Counted from the first letter of the stretch, positions 35,778-44,523 are shown. The stretch: 64,000 bases of DNA from Ulvibacterium sp. (GCF_028285715.1 NZ_JANQOO010000021.1:453253-517252), one strand, 5' to 3'. The notes: generated by a model not told the origin, from the letters alone. Translations and numbers: made by a program.

Positions 35778-35808
35778 GGGGTGTCCACAGATTTTCTATG
35801 GACACCTC
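35778..35808. terminator. Hairpin between convergent genes (possible terminator)
   Basis: A 10-bp inverted repeat GGGGTGTCCA / TGGACACCTC (one G-T pair) with an 11-nt loop lies between the PPIase and CBS genes, which converge. Neither side has a strong T run, so it may pause or protect transcripts rather than terminate them in the classic way. Confidence 0.45.
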
Positions 35809-35828
35809 CAAAGAACGATTGTATACTA

Positions 35829-36296
35829 CTATTTCCCCCAGTTCTGCGATTTTAACCTTACCGTGGCCTTCAGAATATCCTTCTGGGAAATCTGGCCAAC
35901 CAATTTACCATTTTCAACAATGGGGAACCGTCTTCTTTTCTCGTTTAGGAATTTATTGGCGGCGTCAAAAATATTCATGTTTCCATCTATCGTCTTCACC
36001 CCTTTGACCATACTGTGCTCTACCTTATTCTTTTCCAGGGGCATATTGTAATACCTACTATCACTAATATGTTTAATACAGTCGCCCTCGGAAATGATAC
36101 CGACAAGTTCATTCTTTTCATTAACAACGGGGCCTCCTGATATTTTGTTCTTTATTAAGGCATCTATAACCTCTTCAACGGATTGTTCCGGTCTAAAGGT
36201 TATCAGTTTTCGGGTCATGTAATCACTAACTTTTAACGGAACACTCTCTTCTGATTTCTGATGCTTCCTCGCACCCTGAAAGCTCTTGATTCCCAT
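35829..36296 (-). CDS. CBS domain pair protein
   Basis: The 155-residue protein consists of two CBS motifs: VSDYMTRKLITFRPEQSVEEVIDAL with GGPVVNEKNELVGIISEGDCI, and IFDAANKFLNE with RRFPIVENGKLVGQISQKDIL. Standalone CBS pairs bind adenosine nucleotides such as AMP, ATP or SAM, or c-di-AMP, and regulate partners; the ligand and partner are not known. It is monocistronic with its own promoter candidate. Confidence 0.88.
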   Translation of the reverse strand: MGIKSFQGARKHQKSEESVPLKVSDYMTRKLITFRPEQSVEEVIDALIKNKISGGPVVNEKNELVGIISEGDCIKHISDSRYYNMPLEKNKVEHSMVKGVKTIDGNMNIFDAANKFLNEKRRRFPIVENGKLVGQISQKDILKATVRLKSQNWGK

Positions 36297-36319
36297 GATA
36301 TACGGCTTTTGGATTTACC

Positions 36320-36350
36320 TAAAGTTACTGAATTTCAACAAATTAAACAA
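36320..36350 (-). promoter_or_regulatory. Candidate promoter for the CBS protein gene
   Basis: Minus strand TTG (36350-36348) is followed after 20 nt by TAACTTTA (36327-36320), which departs from TAnnTTTG only at the last base. The gene's ATG is 23 nt downstream. Confidence 0.4.
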
Positions 36351-36402
36351 TACGGAATCTATATCAACCCACGTTTCTAATGTAGGCTGAAAATTTAGGA
36401 GT

Positions 36403-37866
36403 TCATTTCTTAGGGATATCTTTTAAGATTTCTTTTGTAAAACTCCAAAACTTCCCAACCGACGAAATGCTTACCCGTTCATCCGGTGAATGTGCTCCTT
36501 TTATTGTTGGTCCATAGCTTATCATATCCATATCCGGGTAATTCTGGCCTAAGATACCGCATTCCAATCCGGCATGGCAGGCAACAACTTCGGGCTTTTC
36601 GTTGAACAAGCTCCTGTATTTTTTGACCAATACCTTTAGGATTTCGGAATTGGGATTAGGTTGCCAACCGGGATAATTCCCTTGAAAGACTACCTTGCAT
36701 CCGGCCAATTCAAAAGTTGCCCTTAGCGCATAGGCTAAATCCATCTTTGCGGAATCTATGGAAGAACGTGTTAGACACCCTATTTGAATTTGTCCATTTT
36801 TCACCTCCACATTGGCTATATTGTTGGAGGTCTCCGTTAAACCTTCAATTGCCGCACTCATCGCATATACCCCATTATGTGCAGCGTATATCCCCTTCAA
36901 CAGTTTTTCCTGAGCTCCCAGGCCCATAACCTTTTTGGGCACAGTCTTTAGTCCGTGTAACCTAATCTGCAAATTTGGCTCATTGATCTGTAGTTCCTTA
37001 ACAATCTGACGTTGCATTGTCTCAAATGTGATTTCAAAGTTCTCTGCCTGAGACTTGTCAACCACTATTTTTGCAAAACTTTCCCTAGGAATTGCATTTC
37101 GAAGCCCTCCTCCCTCTATTTCTGATATTCGGGTATGATACTGCTCCGAACTGTGGTATAGTAAGCGGTTCATTATCTTGTTGGCATTTCCAAGACCTCT
37201 GTGTATATCCATTCCACTGTGGCCACCTTGTAGGCCGTTCACTTCGATTTTGTAGGCTGTAACACCCCTTGGAACCGGTTTTTCATTATACCCCCTTGTT
37301 GCCGTAACATCAATGCCTCCTGCACAACCAATATCAATTTCATCATCTTCCTCCGTGTCCAAATTCAACAAAATCTCTCCCTGAAGAACACCCCCTTCCA
37401 AGGCCATGGCTCCGGTCATCCCCGTTTCCTCATCAATTGTAAAGAGTGCCTCTAACCTTGGGTGTGGAATATCCGTGCTTTCCATTAAGGCCATTATGGT
37501 GGCTACTCCAATACCATTATCCGCCCCAAGGGTGGTTCCCTTTGCCCTTACCCAATCTCCATCTACGAACATTTGAATCCCCTGCCTATTGAAATCAAAA
37601 TTAATATCCGCATTTTTTTGATGGACCATATCCAAATGGGATTGTAGGGTTACCGTTTTTCGATCCTCCATTCCCCTTGTCGCCGGTTTTATTATTATAA
37701 CATTGCCTATCCTATCCCTAAAGGTTTCCAACCCTAGGGAATCTCCAAAATCCAGCATAAACCGTATAATTTTATCCTCTTTTTTGGAAGGTCGCGGAAT
37801 TGCGTTCAAATTGGCAAAATTGTTCCAAATTGAAAAAGGTTCCAATTGTCGTATCGGTTCACTCAT
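36403..37866 (-). CDS. pepD: Aminoacyl-histidine dipeptidase (PepD, M20 family)
   Basis: PepD is a zinc dipeptidase of family M20 with broad specificity that includes Xaa-His. Starting at ATG 37866 (SEPIRQLEPFSIW), the product is 487 residues; an ATG at 37890 would fall within the -7 box. Metal-site regions are TLQSHLDMVHQK, GTTLGADNGIG, TIDEETGMTGA, NLDTEEDDEIDIGCAGG and AHSPDERVSI. The GLQGGHSGMDIHRG segment lies in the lid domain. The gene is divergent from the DUF3810 gene with symmetrical promoter boxes between. Confidence 0.93.
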   Translation of the reverse strand: MSEPIRQLEPFSIWNNFANLNAIPRPSKKEDKIIRFMLDFGDSLGLETFRDRIGNVIIIKPATRGMEDRKTVTLQSHLDMVHQKNADINFDFNRQGIQMFVDGDWVRAKGTTLGADNGIGVATIMALMESTDIPHPRLEALFTIDEETGMTGAMALEGGVLQGEILLNLDTEEDDEIDIGCAGGIDVTATRGYNEKPVPRGVTAYKIEVNGLQGGHSGMDIHRGLGNANKIMNRLLYHSSEQYHTRISEIEGGGLRNAIPRESFAKIVVDKSQAENFEITFETMQRQIVKELQINEPNLQIRLHGLKTVPKKVMGLGAQEKLLKGIYAAHNGVYAMSAAIEGLTETSNNIANVEVKNGQIQIGCLTRSSIDSAKMDLAYALRATFELAGCKVVFQGNYPGWQPNPNSEILKVLVKKYRSLFNEKPEVVACHAGLECGILGQNYPDMDMISYGPTIKGAHSPDERVSISSVGKFWSFTKEILKDIPKK

Positions 37867-37887
37867 AGCAATACATTGTTTAGTGTT

Positions 37888-37895
37888 CAAAAGTA
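37888..37895 (-). promoter_or_regulatory. Candidate -7 box for pepD
   Basis: Minus-strand TACTTTTG (37895-37888) matches TAnnTTTG and lies 21 nt before the pepD ATG. It forms a mirror image with the opposing box at 37917-37924. Confidence 0.45.
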
Positions 37896-37916
37896 CATAT
37901 AGAAAAAGGAATTCGC

Positions 37917-37924
37917 TACTTTTG
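37917..37924 (+). promoter_or_regulatory. Candidate -7 box for the DUF3810 gene
   Basis: TACTTTTG (37917-37924) matches TAnnTTTG and ends 5 nt before the ATG at 37930, suggesting a leaderless or near-leaderless message. Confidence 0.45.
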
Positions 37925-37929
37925 ACAGG

Positions 37930-38997
37930 ATGAAGAATAGGTTAAAAAATGGTATTGCCATCGCTTTGATTCCCCAGATTGTTTTGGTTAAAGCGCTTGG
38001 TGCCAATTCGCAATTTATCGAGACCTATTACAGCGAGGGTATGTACCCCTGGATTTCCCAGTTTTTTCGATGGATATTTGGTTGGATTCCCTTCTCGGTC
38101 GGGGATATTCTCTATTTTTCATTGATTTTTTTTGCTGTTCGCTATCTCATCGTCCACCGAAAGTATATCAAAGACCATAAAAAGGGGTTCTTCCGGGATG
38201 TAATCATGGTACTTTCCACGGCCTACTTTACATTTCACCTACTTTGGGGGTTCAACTATTACCGACAACCCATCGGTGAGAAACTAGTTTTGCCTGAATC
38301 CCATACCCAGGAAGATCTTATTGATCTGACCGAAGCGCTTACCGCCAAAACCAACGCACTACAATTGGCCATCACCAAGGACTCGACTCAACGGGTGGAG
38401 ATTCCATATACGAATCAGGAGATTTTTGGGAAGACCATTGAGGGGTATCAAAAATTGGAAAAATCACTACCCTTTCTGGCCTATAATAGGCCGAGTATCA
38501 AAACTTCTTTGTTCAGCACGGGATTGACTTACATGGGATACGGTGGTTATCTAAATCCCTTTACGAACGAAGGGCAGGTAAACGGCAGATTACCAAACTT
38601 TAGATTTCCCGTGGTAGCGGGGCATGAAATTGGTCATCAAGTGGGGTATTCTGCGGAGGACGAAACCAATTTTATCGGATACCTGGTTACGGCAAACAAT
38701 GATGACCTTTATTTTCAATATTCCGCTTCGGCCTATGCCTTGGGCTATTGTCTATCCGAAATCAGAAGAAGGGATGATGCTGTTTTTAAAAGACTTTATG
38801 CGCAACTCCATACTGGTGTTCAAGGGAATTTTCGCGAAATTGTCGAATTCTGGAGACAATTCGAAAACCCATTGGAACCGGTTTTTAAGTCCATTTTTGA
38901 TTCGTTCCTTAAGGCAAATAGCCAGGCTGAAGGTATTAAAAGCTACAATGCCGTGGTTTCATTGCTGGTCAATTATCATAAGGAAAACCCTTTATAG
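37930..38997 (+). CDS. DUF3810 membrane metallopeptidase-like protein
   Basis: The 355-residue protein has two or three N-terminal helices (about residues 9-22, 50-72 and 90-105), followed by a soluble domain with VVAGHEIGHQVGYSAEDETNFIGY. This contains a zincin HExxH motif, with a Glu or Asn further on as the likely third ligand. DUF3810 proteins are therefore probably membrane-bound metallopeptidases, but no substrate is known. It is read opposite pepD and is followed after 44 nt by a PH-domain gene, perhaps in one transcript. Confidence 0.82.
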   Translation: MKNRLKNGIAIALIPQIVLVKALGANSQFIETYYSEGMYPWISQFFRWIFGWIPFSVGDILYFSLIFFAVRYLIVHRKYIKDHKKGFFRDVIMVLSTAYFTFHLLWGFNYYRQPIGEKLVLPESHTQEDLIDLTEALTAKTNALQLAITKDSTQRVEIPYTNQEIFGKTIEGYQKLEKSLPFLAYNRPSIKTSLFSTGLTYMGYGGYLNPFTNEGQVNGRLPNFRFPVVAGHEIGHQVGYSAEDETNFIGYLVTANNDDLYFQYSASAYALGYCLSEIRRRDDAVFKRLYAQLHTGVQGNFREIVEFWRQFENPLEPVFKSIFDSFLKANSQAEGIKSYNAVVSLLVNYHKENPL

Positions 38998-39041
38998 GTG
39001 TTTGGAAGTTCAAATTAAGAAACCGAAAAATAGCCATAAAA

Positions 39042-39449
39042 ATGCAAAAGTATCCTTCAAAGATCAGTGCAGGACTCGTTGTTTTCCTCTTGGCTATAAT
39101 TCTGGGTTCTTCTGTGGTAATGATAAGCATTCGGGAATGGATAGGATTGGGCATCAACATTTTAGTACTTGTATTTGTTGCCTACACTTTTATGACCACA
39201 TACTACGTCATTGACCACGAAGTTCTAAAAATCAGATGCGGTCTGTTTGTTAATAAAACCGTTGCTATCAACACCATAAGCAAAATATCCGAAAGCCGCA
39301 ATCCTGTAAGTGCCCCGGCCGTATCTTTGGACCGGCTTGAACTTTTTTATGGTCAAGACAAGTCAGTCTTGATTTCGCCTAAGGCAAAAAAGGAATTTAT
39401 TGACCATCTTCTTCTGTTAAATCCAGGGATTGAATTTAAAACGCCATAG
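39042..39449 (+). CDS. Small membrane PH-domain protein
   Basis: The 135-residue protein has two N-terminal helices (about 9-28 and 32-52) followed by a short bacterial PH-like domain with TYYVIDHEVLKIRCGLFVNKTVAINTISKI and KSVLISPKAKKEFIDHLLL. This matches the bPH/DUF1200 type. Function unknown; such proteins often act at the membrane with partner transporters or stress systems. It converges with moeA, with only 3 nt between the stops. Confidence 0.75.
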   Translation: MQKYPSKISAGLVVFLLAIILGSSVVMISIREWIGLGINILVLVFVAYTFMTTYYVIDHEVLKIRCGLFVNKTVAINTISKISESRNPVSAPAVSLDRLELFYGQDKSVLISPKAKKEFIDHLLLLNPGIEFKTP

Positions 39450-39452
39450 CCT

Positions 39453-40640
39453 TTATGTTTCATAAAAAGAAACCAACTCCCCTTTTTCATATTCTTGCTC
39501 CCTAGGTCTTAAGCAAACGAATCCATCGGATTTCGAGAGACTGGCCAAATCCCCGGAACCACCATCTGTAATAGGATTGGCGCATAGCTTTCCCTTTTCA
39601 AAATGCGTTTTGACCTGAACGAAACGGGTCAAAGGCAAATCATTACGAATAGGTTGATCCAAGATCACTTCCCTTTTTGGATATCTCAATCCCAAACATT
39701 GGTATAACCAGGGTACAAAATACACATGGTAGTTGGTAAAAGTAGACACCGGATTTCCCGGAAATGAAAACACTTGGGTATTATGCTGCTTTTGAACTCC
39801 GAACCAAAATGGCTTTCCAGGTCGTTGGGCTACCCGATGAAACACTTTTTCAACATGGAGAGACTTCATCACCTCAGGGATAAAATCGAATTTTCCCTTG
39901 GATACTCCCCCACTCAAGAGGATTACATCATTTTGCTGCAGTACCCTAACAATATTTTCTTCTATCGTCTTTTTGTCATCGGTTAGATGCAAAAGCTCCG
40001 GTGTTATATTGTCCTTGGACAAGGCAGCGTACAAGGATAAGGCATTCGATTTTCGAATCTGATGGGGAAGCGGCGTTTCCGAAACATCCACCAATTCGTT
40101 ACCTGTGGAAATAACACAGACCTTAGGCAGTTTTTTTACGGATACGCGGGTTTTTCCGACAGTAGCCAAAACTCCGATTTCCGCCGCCGAAACGCTGCGG
40201 TCTGGCCGCAACAATATCGCACCGGTGCGTGCATCACTTCCCCTTTTATGGATGTTCTGTCCTTTTTTAGGGATGGATTTTACAATCGCATTACCATTTT
40301 CAAGAGTTGCTTCCTCGTACATGATAACGGTATCGGCGTTTTTGGGAACAATGGCCCCGGTCATGATTTCACAACAAAGTTCCGGTGAACTCAATTCTTT
40401 TTGTGGCATGCCCGCACTCAATACACTTTCAATTTGAAAAGTAGATCTTCCCTTTTCAAAAGCCGTGAAATCGATGGCTATTCCATCCCTGGTAGATCGA
40501 TCAAAAGGAGGGAAATCCCGATCGGCCAAAACAGGTTCAGCTAAAACACGATCAGTACTCTCCAGCAAATCCACTGTCTCTACCCCCCAATTTTGGGTAT
40601 GCTGTATTACCTTGTCAAAAGCTTCGTCAAATGAAATCAT
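39453..40640 (-). CDS. moeA: Molybdopterin molybdotransferase MoeA
   Basis: MoeA inserts molybdate into adenylylated molybdopterin. The 395-residue protein shows the family layout: N-terminal FPPFDRSTRDGIAID, EIMTGAIVPKNADTVIMYE, the SAAEIGVLATVG segment, STGNEL, LLSGGVSKGKFDFIPE and FSFPGNPVST. Length is normal. It ends the molybdenum-cofactor operon and overlaps the TSUP gene by ATGA. The separate adenylyltransferase (MogA/MoaB) is not in this window. Confidence 0.93.
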   Translation of the reverse strand: MISFDEAFDKVIQHTQNWGVETVDLLESTDRVLAEPVLADRDFPPFDRSTRDGIAIDFTAFEKGRSTFQIESVLSAGMPQKELSSPELCCEIMTGAIVPKNADTVIMYEEATLENGNAIVKSIPKKGQNIHKRGSDARTGAILLRPDRSVSAAEIGVLATVGKTRVSVKKLPKVCVISTGNELVDVSETPLPHQIRKSNALSLYAALSKDNITPELLHLTDDKKTIEENIVRVLQQNDVILLSGGVSKGKFDFIPEVMKSLHVEKVFHRVAQRPGKPFWFGVQKQHNTQVFSFPGNPVSTFTNYHVYFVPWLYQCLGLRYPKREVILDQPIRNDLPLTRFVQVKTHFEKGKLCANPITDGGSGDLASLSKSDGFVCLRPREQEYEKGELVSFYET

Positions 40641-41413
40641 ATTAGTTCCAATCCATTTTTTAACAATACCCTAATTCCGACAATGAAAACCAAAAGTGCG
40701 GTAACCCGCTTTATGCCATTGGCCGACATTTTTCTTAAACTAATTCGAATACCCAACTGCCCTCCTAAAAATACGGTCCCTGCCAAAATAAAAGTTTCTT
40801 TTAATGGAAGTTCCAAAGTATGGGCTACCATAAGTCCGCCGATTCCCGAGACTGAATTTACCAAAATAAAAAAACTGGCCAGGGCCGCAATTTTTATAGG
40901 AACGTCCCATCGCATGTGATTGAGCACAGGCGCCAGGAAAATACCTCCTCCAATACCTACCAGACCCGATAAAAACCCTATGGCAGCACCTATGAAATAA
41001 TCGAAATACCCGGGATATTTCTTAATTCTGTCGGTATCGGCAATAAAAGTGTAGGTCTGCCAGGCCAAAAATATGGCAGATACAATTAAGGAACATCCTA
41101 AAATTATAAAAAACACCTGTTCCTTTAGGCGAAAGGAGGCTCCCAAAAAAGCCATGGGAATACTTGTGATTACAAATGGAATAAACTTGCTTAAACGGAT
41201 ATGTCCTTTTTTATAGTAGAGATACATACTTCCCGAAACTACCACCAGATTGCAGACAAGGGCCAAAGAACGTATAGCAAAGAAACTGGCAAAAAAAAGG
41301 GTCAGCAAGGCCAAATAGCTAGACCCACCTCCAAATCCAACGGAAGAATACAAGGTAGCGACCAAAAAAAAACCCAAGCAAAGTAGTACTAGGCTTTCAG
41401 CACTTAGCAACAT
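40637..41413 (-). CDS. TSUP (TauE/SafE) family membrane transporter
   Basis: The 258-residue polytopic protein has about eight helices and the two-fold repeated TSUP pattern: ATLYSSVGFGGGSSYLAL in the first half and AAIGFLSGLVGIGGGIFLAPVL in the second. TSUP members move sulfite, sulfonates or related organic acids and anions. Here it is overlapped by moeB (17 nt) and by moeA (4 nt), so it belongs firmly to the molybdenum-cofactor operon. Transport of a sulfur compound or molybdate-like anion linked to cofactor synthesis is an inference from position. Confidence 0.85.
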   Translation of the reverse strand: MLLSAESLVLLCLGFFLVATLYSSVGFGGGSSYLALLTLFFASFFAIRSLALVCNLVVVSGSMYLYYKKGHIRLSKFIPFVITSIPMAFLGASFRLKEQVFFIILGCSLIVSAIFLAWQTYTFIADTDRIKKYPGYFDYFIGAAIGFLSGLVGIGGGIFLAPVLNHMRWDVPIKIAALASFFILVNSVSGIGGLMVAHTLELPLKETFILAGTVFLGGQLGIRISLRKMSANGIKRVTALLVFIVGIRVLLKNGLELI

Positions 41414-42470
41414 AGGCCCTTAAATTGTTCATCCCGCCCTTGATATTGATCAATTCGAGTCCAAGAGTATATTCGCACAGTCTCTCGATGGCTTTTTGAC
41501 TTCTTACTCCAGATTGACAGATGAAGTAGACAGGGCGTTCAAAATCAATTTCCGATTTGCGTTCGATCAACTCGGATAGCGGAATATGATGTGCCTTTTC
41601 CAAGTGGTCTGCTTTAAACTCCATTGGTGTTCGTACATCTATCAATTGAACGGAATCCGTTTTCATCAATTGTTCCAATTGTGAGCTCTCAATGGAAGTT
41701 ACATGCGTGGTACATTCAAAATCGTAGGTGGATTTAAGTTTATCTATTTTCAGGTTATCCGGAACCACTGAAAATTTGATGTTTTGAAAGTTTTGGGACA
41801 GTCCGTCAAAAAGCAAAAGTTTTCCTGAAAGCACCTCTCCTACACCGGTCAACACTTTTACCACCTCCAAGGCCTGAAGATTTCCTACTATACCTGGGAT
41901 TACGCCCAAAACGCCATTTGTATTACAGTCCGGAACCTCATCCGTTCCGGGCATTTTCGGGAAGAGACAACGGTAGGTGGGTCCATCATTGTGATTAAAA
42001 ACGCTCACTTGACCTTCAAACCCGTGCAACGCCCCATAAACAAAAGGTTTTCTCAAAATAACACATGCATCGTTTACCAAATACCGGGTAGGAAAATTAT
42101 CCGAGGCGTCCACAACAATATCATAATCCGAAATGATTCCCAGCGCATTCTGCCTTGTCAAAAACTGTTCAAAGGGGAGTAAGCGAGTATCGGAATTTTG
42201 GGCCTTTAGCTTTCGGATGGCAACCTGGACCTTGGACTTACCGACATCCTTCTCATCGTACAATACCTGACGATGAAGATTGGAACCCGAGACATTATCG
42301 CCATCTACAATGCCCAAAGTACCAACACCCATGGCATTAAGATAAGTCAATACCGGAATCCCTAGACCTCCAGCCCCAATTACAAGAACCTTGGATTTTG
42401 ACAAACGTTCCTGTGCCTTTGGACCAAAATCCTTCAAAATGGTCTGCCGTACATAGCGTTCTCCGTTCAT
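41397..42470 (-). CDS. moeB: MoeB/HesA-type adenylyltransferase with C-terminal rhodanese domain
   Basis: The N-terminal domain (about 1-245) is an E1-like adenylyltransferase with RYVRQTILKDFG, the nucleotide loop VIGAGGLGIPVL, SNLHRQ and VDASDNFPTRYLVN, acting on the MoaD C-terminus. The rhodanese domain (about 260-357) carries CQSGVRS with active Cys318, as in eukaryotic MOCS3 fusions, so one protein may activate MoaD and supply its sulfur. The usual zinc CxxC pairs are reduced: TYRC where CYRC is common, and a single Cys (FECTT) at the second site. It overlaps mobA and TSUP genes at its two ends. Confidence 0.9.
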   Translation of the reverse strand: MNGERYVRQTILKDFGPKAQERLSKSKVLVIGAGGLGIPVLTYLNAMGVGTLGIVDGDNVSGSNLHRQVLYDEKDVGKSKVQVAIRKLKAQNSDTRLLPFEQFLTRQNALGIISDYDIVVDASDNFPTRYLVNDACVILRKPFVYGALHGFEGQVSVFNHNDGPTYRCLFPKMPGTDEVPDCNTNGVLGVIPGIVGNLQALEVVKVLTGVGEVLSGKLLLFDGLSQNFQNIKFSVVPDNLKIDKLKSTYDFECTTHVTSIESSQLEQLMKTDSVQLIDVRTPMEFKADHLEKAHHIPLSELIERKSEIDFERPVYFICQSGVRSQKAIERLCEYTLGLELINIKGGMNNLRAYVAKC

Positions 42471-43084
42471 AGGGCTTCCAATTTCTCCAGGACTTCTTTA
42501 TAATCCTCCATGGAATTTGCATTGAGCAGTACATCGGTGCTCTTTGGAAACACCAAATTAACTGCGTTTTCCATCAAAAATTTACGGGGACTGTTCCCAT
42601 TTCCCTGTCCTACATACGACATGGAAGAACGCAGCCCTTGGGGTTCCCAGATAGCACAAAGTGGTTCGGGTAAGGAGTTTTCCAACTGCGCAAATGCGGT
42701 TGCCATTTTGTTAGAATCCCTTGCCAAAACTAATTGTCGTATTGCGTGTACATCCATCAAGGGCAAATCACAGGCCAAGACGAGCCAAGCGACATCCGGA
42801 AATTTGTTATGGGCGGATAACAAGCCGTTAAAGGGGCCCCTATACTTATCTTGATCTTGGATGCGATTATATCTCGTCCCAATCTCTCTTTCCTGTTCCC
42901 TTCGGATGCTCATATAAGTCTTCTCACAGACTTTATCCAACAAATGATAAAGATATTCACGTTGGGGTATTCCATGATATGCTATTTGACCCTTGTCCTT
43001 TCCCATCCGCGTACTTTTCCCACCGCAGAGGACCAGTCCATAGAGTCTATCCCTTAAAATCATGCTTGCCTCCAGTTTTTTCAT
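42467..43084 (-). CDS. mobA: Molybdenum cofactor nucleotidyltransferase (MobA-like)
   Basis: The 205-residue nucleotidyltransferase has the signature LVLCGGKSTRMGKDKGQ and ACDLPLMD, followed by PEPLCAIW, matching the MobA family that attaches GMP (or CMP in MocA proteins) to molybdopterin. The RMGKDK form is more MobA-like. Because the associated molybdenum hydroxylase is of the type that usually carries a cytosine dinucleotide cofactor, the nucleotide preference is unsure. Starts: ATG 43084 (38-nt overlap with moaC) or ATG 43063 (17-nt overlap). Confidence 0.85.
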   Translation of the reverse strand: MKKLEASMILRDRLYGLVLCGGKSTRMGKDKGQIAYHGIPQREYLYHLLDKVCEKTYMSIRREQEREIGTRYNRIQDQDKYRGPFNGLLSAHNKFPDVAWLVLACDLPLMDVHAIRQLVLARDSNKMATAFAQLENSLPEPLCAIWEPQGLRSSMSYVGQGNGNSPRKFLMENAVNLVFPKSTDVLLNANSMEDYKEVLEKLEAL

Positions 43085-43520
43085 TCAGCCGAATGTCCGT
43101 AATGCGAATATCATGGGACAACGCCTTGCACATATCATAAATGGTCAATGCACTCACCGAAACTCCGGTCAAAGCTTCCATTTCAACTCCGGTACGTTCG
43201 GTACATTTTACCATACAATTGATCTGCAGGGCATTATCCAAAGGTACAACAGTGATGTCTATCTTGGAAAGGTTCAATTGATGACATAACGGAATGAGCT
43301 CCCAAGTCTTCTTTACGGCTTGAATTCCAGCAATTATCGCGGTTTGTATGATACTCCCTTTTTTGCTTAGAAAATCCTTGCCGGACAAAATTTCAAAAAC
43401 CTCTTGGGGAAATTCCACTTTTCCAGAAGCCATTGCCGACCGTACGGAAACATCCTTGTTGGATACATCTACCATCTTGGCTCTTCCCGTATCGTCCACA
43501 TGTGAGAGTTCCCTGTTCAT
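43047..43520 (-). CDS. moaC: Cyclic pyranopterin monophosphate synthase MoaC
   Basis: MoaC completes conversion of the MoaA product to cyclic pyranopterin monophosphate. The 157-residue protein has the signatures HVDDTGRAKMVDVS, KTWELIPLCHQLNLSKI (active-site His region), CTERTGVEMEALTGVSVSALTIYDM and the terminal EKTGGKHDF. Length is standard. It overlaps moaA by one base (TAATG) and mobA by up to 38 nt. Confidence 0.95.
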   Translation of the reverse strand: MNRELSHVDDTGRAKMVDVSNKDVSVRSAMASGKVEFPQEVFEILSGKDFLSKKGSIIQTAIIAGIQAVKKTWELIPLCHQLNLSKIDITVVPLDNALQINCMVKCTERTGVEMEALTGVSVSALTIYDMCKALSHDIRITDIRLNEKTGGKHDFKG

Positions 43521-44503
43521 TATCCACCTATTGAAGTCATTGAGCTTTTGAAGAAACCGCTATTTTCCTGTTGTGCCTCAAAACCTGTCTTTGCCCTGTT
43601 GCCTATAGCAGACAGGATATGTTCCTTGACCCTTTCCTCCGAATTCTCCCCGCGGAGAACATCCCTAAGGTTCATTTTAGGTTTGCCATAAAGACACGTA
43701 ATAACATCACCCGTAGCCGAAATCCGTAGTCTATTGCAGGTGCCACAAAACGTACGGCTAAATGAAGGTATTACCCCAAAGGTCCCTTTAAAACCTGGTA
43801 TCTTATAATTAATGGAGGTGGATGTACTTGGCGATTCCAATTGATAATACTCCGGATGGGCATCCCCTATATGGGCAAGAATACGTTTATAATCCCAAGA
43901 AATCGTATTAAAGGCTCGACTCCCACCATTAAAAGGCATTTCCTCCAAAAAGCGCACGGCTACATCAAAATGTTTGGAAAGCTCCAAAATGGGCAGAATA
44001 TCCTGGGTATTCTGACCATCCAAAGCAATAAAATTTATCCGTACATTAAAACCCTCCGTAATCAGTCTAAGCATGTTGTTATGTACCACATCATACTGAT
44101 TCCTTCGGGTTATCCGTTCAAAGGTGTCTCTGTTGATGGCATCTAGACTTACATTTATATTTTTGATACCCAAATGCTTGAGTTCGTCTATGTGCGGCCC
44201 AATGAGGGTGGCGTTAGTGGTCACCGAAATTTCATTCAGACCCTCCAATTTCACCAAATGCCGCATTAGTACCATCAAGTTCTTGCGAACAAAGGGTTCT
44301 CCCCCGGTAATACGGATCTTGTCTATTCCCTGTGAAACCAAAATAGAGGCCAAGCGCCCCAATTCCTCTAGGGTAAACAGCTTATCGTTTTGTGCAAAAT
44401 CGATACCCTCTGAGGGCATACAGTAATTGCAGCGTAGGTTGCAACGATCCGTCACCGCTAGTCGCAAATAATTTATTCTTCTATTATGATTGTCTACAAG
44501 CAT
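43520..44503 (-). CDS. moaA: GTP 3',8-cyclase MoaA (radical SAM)
   Basis: MoaA rearranges GTP in the first committed step of molybdopterin synthesis. The 327-residue protein has the radical-SAM cluster CNLRCNYC near residues 21-28, RITGGEPFVRKN, and the second cluster CGTCNRLRISATGDVITC. It ends in Gly-Gly (TSIGG), the conserved C-terminal tail needed for activity. A -7 box lies 20 nt before its ATG, so it may have an internal promoter in addition to readthrough from moaE. Confidence 0.95.
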   Translation of the reverse strand: MLVDNHNRRINYLRLAVTDRCNLRCNYCMPSEGIDFAQNDKLFTLEELGRLASILVSQGIDKIRITGGEPFVRKNLMVLMRHLVKLEGLNEISVTTNATLIGPHIDELKHLGIKNINVSLDAINRDTFERITRRNQYDVVHNNMLRLITEGFNVRINFIALDGQNTQDILPILELSKHFDVAVRFLEEMPFNGGSRAFNTISWDYKRILAHIGDAHPEYYQLESPSTSTSINYKIPGFKGTFGVIPSFSRTFCGTCNRLRISATGDVITCLYGKPKMNLRDVLRGENSEERVKEHILSAIGNRAKTGFEAQQENSGFFKSSMTSIGG

Positions 44504-44523
44504 CTTCCTCTGAAGTTCAAACC

